Shown: piece after piece, positions 51,307-60,000 of the stretch | Layout of the letters: each line of letters begins with the position of its first letter | Position numbering within the stretch: position 1 is the first letter of the stretch | Source: Lineus longissimus | Taxonomy: Eukaryota; Nemertea; Pilidiophora; Heteronemertea; Lineidae | Length of the DNA stretch: 60,000 nt | Reading direction: 5' to 3' | Assembly (NCBI RefSeq): GCF_910592395.1 | Contig: NC_088324.1 | Span: forward strand, 15,590,953 to 15,650,952 | Program-made: the position numbers and the translations under genes | Notes under the pieces: generated by a model | Database searches by the model: none | The model's input: the letters and a program-made list of their open reading frames with translations, nothing else | Told to the model about the DNA's origin: nothing

Positions 51307-53795
51307 GACTCTTGATGATACAATATCGTCTTGTATTGGTTCTAAATCATGTCCTCCCTTTGTCAGTGGATCGGAACGGCCAATAAGGCCGACACTGCGA
51401 AGGCCTACGGGATATCCCCTACTTGAAATGGCAATGATCTCGTCTGAATCTCCAATACATATTGCGAATACAAGACCTTCCAAAACAGCCAGGAACACGA
51501 GTCATCCAACCTCGTCACTGCATTGCATTGCCAAACGGAGGAACCCCTGTAACCAAGGCTGGAGTCCATCTCATCAGTTGCTCTCTGCAGTTATTCAATC
51601 ACTCAAATGGAGTCGAATGGAGTTCGTTTAGCCTTTGAGAGCAATGACAATCAACAATGGATCTTAATGATCACATGACTGCCACTGATGACAATTTGCA
51701 ACGAATGGTCAATCAGTGTAAAAATTGTGCGCCTTAAATAGCCAGGAAATGAAAGAAGCATCATCATTAGTCAAGATGACCAAAACAAGTCATTGGTGTA
51801 TCTCCACTTTTGAGTTCCGTCTTTCCACACAAGGAACCAAGTTGCTCAGCGTCTGTTGAGGAATGTCGGTTGGTAGCAGCAGGCTTGGTAGAGTTCAAGG
51901 CAGTCGAAGGCAGGGGTTCTAACTTTCGGGTTGTGGTCACATATCATTTTGATGAATCACTTGTCCCACTTTTTAGAGCTAACCAACAGCACGGGCATTC
52001 TTTGGATACTACACTTGGCACCATGTGTCATACGATACCTTTCTATACGAATTAGTCAGCAAGCAGTATCCCTTACGAGGTCACAACAGACCATTGTTCC
52101 TTTTTGAGAGGTATTGAAAAAGTAGAGATGAAGTTGGCATCACCATATTCTTCTCTGCCCCGACTAATACTTCCCTGACATAGTCAGCCAACCAAACACT
52201 AAACATCTCGCTCCAAATAAGCTGCATTATGCTTTAAGTCAATTTTTCATCTCGGATTACGGTGATTGTGAGCTGGAAATGGGATTTCTATTACGACAGA
52301 TTGATTCTTACTTAGCTTGATTGTTGCTGTTTACTTGATGAGGGTGGCGCACTGATTTGATGGTCGTTGTCGTGGTTGATAATCGAACCAATTCAGTACT
52401 GGTCGGGAAATACTCCATTCATTGACAACAGCCAGACATGGATGTATAGAGTGGACGGTCGAGAGTGTACGTGCCCTTCAGATAGAAAAATAACGAAAAT
52501 ATACGAAAAGCTGGTAAGGTTGGAAGGAGTGTTCTTTGGACACACTCCGACATCGCTCAGATCCAAATGTCACTGCTTTTAAACATCACACGAAATGCTT
52601 CTTTCACCTCGTCCAAGTGTTGGCTTCACCCGTTACCTCGCATCTTGAAATGGATTATTAACGAAACGAGCAGCTTTTCCTGGTTCCAAACTCATCCCTT
52701 ATTTATTTATCATCTTCCATGCCCCGTAACCACATGCCAAGATGGCGGCCATCACTTCAGAGCCAAGGATTATTACCTCCCGCGCCCCGAGATCACCGTA
52801 ACCTAGTTACCACATTGCCCAATTGTTTGTCAAAGTGGGATCCACTTGCAACTGAGGCTCAATTGAAAACTAATCTCATCAACCCTGTCTTAAATAGTCA
52901 TGTCGCGAAAATTGACTGTTAATACGGGCGTTCGTTTCGGCGACGCTGGGGTAATTGTGAGGGTAACTTAGTTAGGGGTTCGGGGAGCGTTTCTGTTTAG
53001 ATTTGATGGGGTGGTATAAATTAATATTGTTGGCGAGATATTGACGATCTCTCAAGATAACTCACGTAATAGGGAAGATTCGTTGGGTGTTATTTAATGC
53101 AGGGATGAGCAAGGTTGGGTCGATGAAGGCCGCGGGGGAAAGGTGAATGTAGAGACAGAGGTAGCAGCTAAGGGATGCTTTTTAAGATAGCGTGGTGCGA
53201 GGGGCAGTAAGTTACAGAGACTCTAGACGAGGTGGTCAACGCTAGAAGGAGGCAGAAGACTAGCAGGCTTCTTGGACTTCAGACAAGCACCTCGTTTGCG
53301 AGGACATGGTATTATGTGGTGACCGTGACGGGAGCGACGTATCGGGTAATTGGTTGGTGCCCTCTTATAGATGCCACGGGGCCGCCGTGGCGACTTAGAA
53401 GACGAAATGCAATGAGAGGTGGCCCAGGCGTAATGAAATTACAATATGCTGGATGGGTTGTAATACAGGCATGTACAAGCACACGTACACATTTTGGGCG
53501 GCAGTACTGCTTCTGAAGATATTGATGTAATAGACGACTGGTGGCAGAGATTCAGCGGAGAACACTCCGCCATGTTTTGAACGACCGGTCAGCCATGTTT
53601 CAAACGCCCTCAGATATGATACCAGCAAGCCGCAGTGGCTCCACCGTATTCAACATCAGTGCACTGGATGTGAAGCACAGATATGAGCCTCGTTCATATA
53701 TCGTACTGAAGTGGCCATCGTGACGTTTGAAATCGAATGCCACCTCATCAGACAGTTCTTCAATACACGCATGGTTTTAATACTAGCAAAGCGGG
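51307..53795. other. Intergenic, nothing recognised
   Basis: Several short frames without domains, including 108 codons at 51305-51631 that start inside the 20-bp repeat. The YY1-type motif at 52738 is the only feature called. Confidence 0.45.
52738..52752 (+). promoter_or_regulatory. YY1-type motif AAGATGGCGGCC
   Basis: CAAGATGGCGGCCAT matches the classical YY1 consensus. The complementary form CGGCGGCCATCTTG lies at about 25276-25289, and shorter AnATGGCGG forms occur at about 52, 8471, 17130 and 40134. No gene start is recognised next to it. Confidence 0.3.
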
Positions 53796-54232
53796 AAATT
53801 GTTTTGCATCTTTAAAACTCGAAAAAAAGCTGCGTGCTTCTATAATCATCACAGGGTGCCATGTTCATCTCCTGATTATGTATCTTATGAATTCACTTCT
53901 CCAATATTTTAAAAGGGCAAATTTTAAAAGCCACTTTGAAACTGAAAATGGTACAAATGGCACAATAGACGCCATTCTGTCAAGCTTGTACATGAAATGA
54001 AAACTGCAAAATATGACCATGTACAACAACGGCTTCATGGCATAGTGGGTAGGACGGCTATGATCAAGTGGGGAGGGTTCCGAGTTCGAACCCGCACGAG
54101 GATTTTTTTTTCTTTACACGGGAGCGCCTCTATGACCTGTCCCGTCAATAACTTGTTGTCTGTGCAGTCAAGTGAGACCAGTCGCTGGGTGTCAATCGCG
54201 TTTCAAGTGCAGTTGGTCGTTTGGTGTTCGGG
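53796..54232 (+). repeat. Composite tRNA-like interspersed repeat, copy 2
   Basis: This second copy has the same orientation as 43142-43569 and the same order of segments. Its A-box-like element is at 54038-54057 and its B-box-like GAGTTCGAACCC is at 54082-54093. A T-run follows the B box at 54104-54112, where copy 1 has a broken T-rich stretch. Both copies begin at AAATTGTTTTGCATC and end near GTTGGTCGTTTGGTG. No clear target-site duplication was found. Confidence 0.8.
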
Positions 54233-54258
54233 CGTTTGTGTTCTTTCAAACTTGGCCG

Positions 54259-54395
54259 TTAGGCACCTTCTCCATAGAGCTATACCCTATACTACACTAT
54301 ACGCGAACAATAGCTTCACAAAGGGTGCATGACCATGAAACTATTGTTCGCGTATAGTATAGTATAGGGTATAGCTCTATGGAATAGGTGCCTAA
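54259..54395. mobile_element. Near-perfect 60-bp-arm hairpin element (snap-back MITE)
   Basis: The left arm 54259-54318 begins TTAGGCACC. The right arm 54336-54395 ends GGTGCCTAA. The arms are complementary at all but about four of 60 positions around a 17-base loop. There is no coding capacity. The low divergence suggests a young insertion or ongoing gene conversion between the arms. It starts 27 bases after the second copy of the composite tRNA-like repeat. A structured RNA precursor is an alternative, but the arms are longer than a usual miRNA hairpin. Confidence 0.8.
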
Positions 54396-57300
54396 AGGTC
54401 GCCGGATGGGTCAATAGTCATAAGGACCATATGTCACTATTGGAGGAGAGACATTAGTGATGTCCGATAGTGACGGATGTGGACAAACCGCCTAGAAGGA
54501 GACAGAATCACAGATAGTTATGCATAATGTGCATGTTGAAACACTGCAGCAAACTTACGCATCTGTGTATAAATGACTGTGTTGATTCAAGCATGAGTTC
54601 TATACATGCTTCCCGAAATTGGTGGCTTGCATTGGAACTAACTTTTCCCCTTTGTCCGTCATCAAAGGCATTCAAGTGTGTTGGTCAACCATGACTATCT
54701 CCTTTGTCCCTCCACCATAAGGCCTAGTTTCCCCTTATGACATCACTATTTCGGACACTCAGCGCCCCATTTCTGGAAAGGTGTATATGACTTTACCTTC
54801 TCTTAGTTTTCGTCCAATTGGTTGATATCTCTCTGATGCGAAAAGTATCAAGATTGCTTTTTTTCACGGAAAATTTGCTGGTCAACTATTTTCTAAAAGG
54901 TTGCACCACAGTAAATTACTTAACTCTTTTTACAAAAAGAATGCTTTCAAACTGGCAGACAACACGATAGTTTGTTTCACTCTCACAGTTCGCTTCTCAG
55001 GAAGCTCGCTTGGCTAATAGGTTCTCAGCATCTAGTCATTTCGGTCCTGCCACGCCGCTTTCGTGATTGGTTATGCTATATGATATAGGTAATGAAGGGG
55101 AAAGATGCTGGGCGGACCACCTTCACGATGGGTTCGAAATATGTGAGATATTTAGTGGAAGAAGACCCAAACTGAATGTACAATAATATCGCTGCTCGAT
55201 TGCAGTAGGATGAGAGAACTCTGGTGATTGCTGTCAAGAAGTCAGAGCATGATAAGATTCTTTTCCATTTCTAAGCAAAGTTATCCTTAACTGCACCAGC
55301 TTAGCAAACACTAAGCAAGTTACCCGACTGAGCGGTAATAGCAAGGGCGTTAATTTTCATGTTAGACTAAGCCTTGATTACAATACTGATACATGTCAAC
55401 ATTTCAAAATGCGCGTGAGATGAGAGATTGCATACGATTTCGAACCGCAGGGCAATTGGCAAACATCTACGCATGAGGTAAGAACTCCCTTCTGGGTTTT
55501 TCATTAAAAGAGTCCAAATCCATCTCCTAAACTCGGCTTTTCTTGCCTTTCAATGGTTGCTTAAAAACCCAGCCCGGTAATATTATTCCTGCCAGATCAA
55601 GCCTGAAGGTCAGTAGGTACCGTGACCTTCCACCATCTTGGTGATAACTTAGGGATGCCATACTTCATACTTGAATTCCTGCATTGTTATTCGACCTTGA
55701 AGTATGTAAACTGACCTCTGAATACTTCTCAACCGATAAAGTTCTCTAACGACCCTTCAAATTCTGTTTAGGGTGATTTTCATAACGTTTGAATAGTTTT
55801 TAAATTGTGTAGAAAATTCACTGGCAAAAATGTTGGTGTCTGTTGACAGGACAAGTTTCTTGTTAAACCAAACAGTCACACTTTTGTACAAAATTGGTAA
55901 AAACTAACTGAGCGTTAAGTTAACCCAGGTATCCGTGTATGCTGTTTGTATCTCTGGATGTTGGCAAGAATAAACTTTACTAGCGTTCCAAGCCATGACA
56001 GTGACTTGTCATGGAACAGGAAATAAAGCACAATAACATAACGTTTCCATAAAAGGCACTTTCGTTAATCGCCTGGTTTACTTGAAAGACCAAACGACAC
56101 CAGCAGAAATCTACTTCAAAGGGATTGCATATTCGAGTACAGATTCAAGCTTTTTAACGTGACACATTTGAAACCAAGAGGATTGTAACTGATCGTTTAT
56201 TTCGAATAAAACAGGGTTGCAAAATCTTTTTACTTCTAACAATGCAAACAGAAGGGGAACCCGTTTGTCAACAAACACAGCATCGATATTACGTTGCTTG
56301 GATATGAATTTGATCGTACTCACAAGCTGTAATAATGTTACAAAATACAGAGTTCAAATATGAGCAAACCCGCTCCCATGGGTTCTGAAGTGAGATAAAC
56401 ACTGCACAGGCCTCATAGTGACTCTCGTTGGGAACAAGGTAAAGAAGGTCAGGTATCAAAAGCCGACTATCGCCCACTCATCCGGTAACACGCATGCGTA
56501 TTTACTGCATGGAGTCCCAATGGATTTTTTTGCTTCCTTCGCACAGTGTCGCGTTTCTAACTTTTCCGATAAAGGGCTGTTCTGTGTTTTTGTGGCTCAG
56601 ATACTAGAAAATATCAAATTCCAGGTCTACTGGGGAAGGGGAAAATATGAGAAAGCTTTGAGACCAGTTTGCTTGATAGAATGTATTCGGAACAATGTAC
56701 ATGAACCGAATGTGCACTGAATGTCACAAATCAAGGTCAAACACTGGGACTTAATGCTGTGAGGCAGCTCGCAAAACGAGAAATAAGAATATGACTCACT
56801 GGTAGAAATTAGACTTCTGACAAAGTCTTGATTGGGTGTGGGATCGGGGCTGTAAAAGATCACCAAAGACAACTTATTATGTCAACCCCTTAATCGTTCT
56901 TTCTTCAATCTTAATGACCAAACTGAAACTTTTGACTTCAACAACAGGAGCTTTCGGTCTATAACTTTCCTTAAAATATCTATGATCGAACTCGGGTGTT
57001 AACAAAATGCCTCCCCATTTAAAACTAATCATTCCCGCGAAATACTCTGTCTCAATTCAATCTCAATATTTTCAAGCCGCATCATTACACTGCGGGTGTC
57101 AATTAAAAATAGCTCAATTACACTTTAATTAAATCACTTGAGAAACAATTTACGGATGCGTGAACTTGGTGAAATGTACTGAGATGTCCGACAATAGGTC
57201 ACAGAAGATAATCCGATTATTAGATTAAAGTGATATATTCGTGAGAGGAGCCCTGGGGAATTTATATTCATCTGAGCAAGATGAGTCTTGGATGTAAGCG

Positions 57301-60000
57301 AGTCCATGATAATCAGCTTTTGATATGCTCTCTGAATAAGATATCATAACAGAGACTTTTCTTTTGTATGGGGTATCTTTCTCCGGCTCTGAATTTCACT
57401 TCTGGTCATAACGGTCTGCTACAAGGCAGGAGACAGGTAGGCCAGATTATGATACACGAAGTCGCCGATAGGGGTATCTCCTGTCGCACAGCTCATCGAT
57501 CCAAACAGGATTCGTCCGGGTTATCTCCTCAATGAGAACAAACCAGATGTTTTCCTTTACGTCAGTTCAATTATTATTGGTGTCACATGCTTCTGTATCT
57601 TAAGATGATCATAATTATGATAGAAGGCTCTGCCTTTCATCTTCGGCAGATCAAAACACTGCCATCTGAATTAGGAAATGAGCAAACATTTCTTTCTCAA
57701 CAAACCTTCATTCAATAGGTTGAATATTACCCCGTGCAATAAGAATTGAGAGTTGGAATCCATAGGAAAAATCTCAAAAACGGTGACGCTCGCCTCATGC
57801 AACCCACTGATCCATGGGTGCATTTATTGTGAACTAGGGAATAGTTAGTACCAGTGAACTTTCTTAAGTAAAATAAACCATTTAGAATGTGCGATGATTT
57901 CCGTCAAAATTTATAAAAAGGGCACTTTGTATAACGATGGACGAAACGCTGTCGATGAAACAAATCATACAAGGGAATAGAGAGATCAACAGCGCATTCT
58001 TGGTGGGGTGAAAAAAATAATGATAGGAAGGTTGTTACACCGCTCAAAATCGAAACGATTTTGAAGATACACGACATGAGTTTCCCCTGGAAACAGCTAG
58101 AAACACGATATAATAGATTAATATTATCTTTATGAAGAGTAATGCGGTCAGCACACACTCTCTCAGACGTTATTGTGACAACAAATATTATTGCTGAGTT
58201 CAGCGGAATATGTATCAAGTATTTTGCTGGCGGAACATCTAGGAGAACATTACAGAGGCCTACCAGATGCAGCTATAAAATGCATTAACTATAATGGCTT
58301 ATTTCAATACCAATAGACGATTGCTCGTTATCCCTGTCAAGAGTTTTTCATTTAACCGAAAAACCTTTACGGTGTGCATATTTGTGTTGGCCGAAGTTTT
58401 TTTCTTCAAAAGCCACAAAACCTTTATTCATACGACCTGACACGCGTAGGTATTAAAGCATGGTATCACTCCAAACAAATCACCCAATCTCGTTAAGCGC
58501 TGGAAATACAGTTTGAGAATGTCATAATAGTTAACGAAGTTTACCAGGAAATACCTTGTCTGTGTCAGGATGGGAATGACTTATTTCAAGAGGTTTCGTA
58601 CAGCGGGGACAGGCACGGGCCATAGCAACAAGTTATCAAACCTGTGCCTAACTCTGCAGCACTTACATACAAGTAAGTTTTGATGTATTTGTCATTTATC
58701 AAAGGAAACTCCCATTCCGAGGAAGCACGTATCAAGTTCTTACTTGTCACATGCGAAAAACTTAACCCGAGTTGCAACTGCATGTTCACTTTTCACCAAC
58801 TTCCCAAACTACGGCAGGATATAACTCATTTCTCTTTCTCAATTCAGACTCCATGCCCAAGGGCCAGCGGTCTCCTACGCGAATAATTGATAATTCGGAG
58901 GTCTATTGTCCGTAAAATTGGGCTGTGATTGATATAAACGTCGTACCAACATTTGCACAAAGGTATTAGTGGCTCTCAGGCAAGACATCTGATTTAGTTA
59001 GTTCTGAATATCACCAAAGATTATCGTCATCCCGGGATGGTGCCTCCGCTTTGTACTTCACCATAGGGTGATGAACGCATTTCCATTCATACAGGACCAG
59101 TAATTATTCATGCAAATGATGCGAAATCGCCAAAAATGTGCTTTAGTTTGAAAACTGTCCCTTTGACGAATTTTCATTATCAAGTCCTTGTTTGAAAAGT
59201 TCACTGTCATTGCGGGACAGAAGGGGCCCCCTTTATAACAGTTTCATTTCACAATGAGCTTAATTGTGCGTTGACAAAACAAAATATAAATTTAAATCGA
59301 GAATGGAACTGAATAAGGTCAATGATGATTAAGAGCTCTGAAATCTATATTTTTCAGTTGAAAGAGGAAAACTGATTTCAAATGCTGCGTACTGCTTATG
59401 ATTATGACAAAAAGAAAACGGGGAATTACGGAAGAGTTGATTTGAATAAATAATGTCAAGTGTGATTTATCAACCTTGGGATTTGGCAATGAACGAATAA
59501 TTCATTAGAAACATTAAATAGACACCATGGTGTGTCAAAACTCAAGTTCAATATACCAGAGGTCTGATTGTTGTCGAACAGAGAGGGAAGTAACGAGGAC
59601 AGGGTCATGAAGGCCAGGTTATATCTGCACCCAGTAGGGGCACTTCATGTTACCTTACCCAGATCATAGTTATTCTACAGACGGATCCATCATAGTATTA
59701 AACATTAAACAGGACCATAGACTGCCCAAATGTCAACGAAAAAAGCTTCCCATTAACATCTACAAAACGACTGTTTCGCTGAGAATCATCCCTCGAGAAA
59801 AAAGTCGAAAATCTATCTTTCTAACGGCCACAAAAATGCAGGAGAACCAATGAGGCAGAAGGCTGTCCTGATCACCGGAAAAAATGCATTTGGTTCACTT
59901 TGAGGCCGTTTCTTCCTCCTCATAGCAAGTTTCCTGAAGCGTGCACCATGGGAACCTGTCACATGGTACCGTCACGGCCAATTGAATTCGTCGTTACAGA
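54396..60000. other. Intergenic, nothing recognised apart from a TAAT cluster
   Basis: Overlapping frames on both strands at 56111-56872 and a 104-codon minus frame at 57904-58218 have no recognisable domain and look like chance. The window ends without a gene. Confidence 0.5.
57095..57140. promoter_or_regulatory. ATTAA/AATTA motif cluster (candidate enhancer)
   Basis: TCAATTAAAAATAG, CTCAATTACAC and TTTAATTAAATC occur within 45 bases. The block includes the palindrome TTTAATTAAA. Function is inferred only. Confidence 0.2.

Noticed and set aside
1-60000. CRISPR array, phage, operon or other prokaryotic system
   Set aside because: Intron-bearing animal coding sequence, very low gene density and SINE-like repeats show that this is eukaryotic DNA. 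No regularly spaced repeat with unique spacers was seen.

Overview
Organism and type of sequence: this is nuclear DNA from an invertebrate animal. Coding density is very low, no open frame exceeds about 175 codons, a coding exon is bounded by a clear splice acceptor, and there are tRNA-derived and palindromic repeats of animal type. The one gene recognised with confidence is the second-LIM-domain exon of an LMO4-type (LIM-domain-only) transcriptional co-regulator at 30612-30897 on the + strand. It is very close to vertebrate LMO4, which suggests a slowly evolving bilaterian such as a lophotrochozoan or invertebrate deuterostome. That placement is an inference, and one exon cannot fix the phylum. 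Layout: 1-30611 lies upstream of the LMO4 exon. No exon for the first LIM domain was found there by eye, so most of it is probably a very large LMO4 intron. Three weaker protein-coding candidates sit inside it on the opposite strand. The first (6441-7246) is an unrecognised membrane-protein-like reading frame. The second (14858-15141) is an exon resembling the C-terminal receptor-binding domain of alpha-2-macroglobulin/CD109/TEP proteins. The third (17563-17745) is a 60-residue frame with a signal-peptide-like start. Each has an AATAAA 120-200 bases past its stop codon. The same half holds decayed tandem repeats (1346-2470, 9850-10340), a duplicated segment (8121-8207 and 8966-9038), a pogo-like MITE (13786-13961), a small inverted repeat (15152-15269), a strikingly palindromic foldback element with a 9-bp target-site duplication (26660-26892), and clusters of TAAT/AATTAG homeodomain-type motifs. 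30898-60000 is the 3' side of LMO4: a probable 3' UTR, then intergenic DNA with no recognisable gene. It holds several short tandem repeats, two copies of a roughly 430-bp composite repeat with a tRNA-like internal promoter (43142-43569 and 53796-54232), and a near-perfect 60-bp-arm hairpin (54259-54395). How it works together: the arrangement of one developmental regulator exon in a repeat-scattered, gene-poor landscape with homeodomain motif clusters fits a gene whose expression depends on distant enhancers. That is inference. No bacterial-type operon, CRISPR array, phage or other multi-gene system is present, and no convincing new biological system was found. The most interesting unexplained items are the palindromic elements, the composite tRNA-like repeat and the minus-strand coding candidates.
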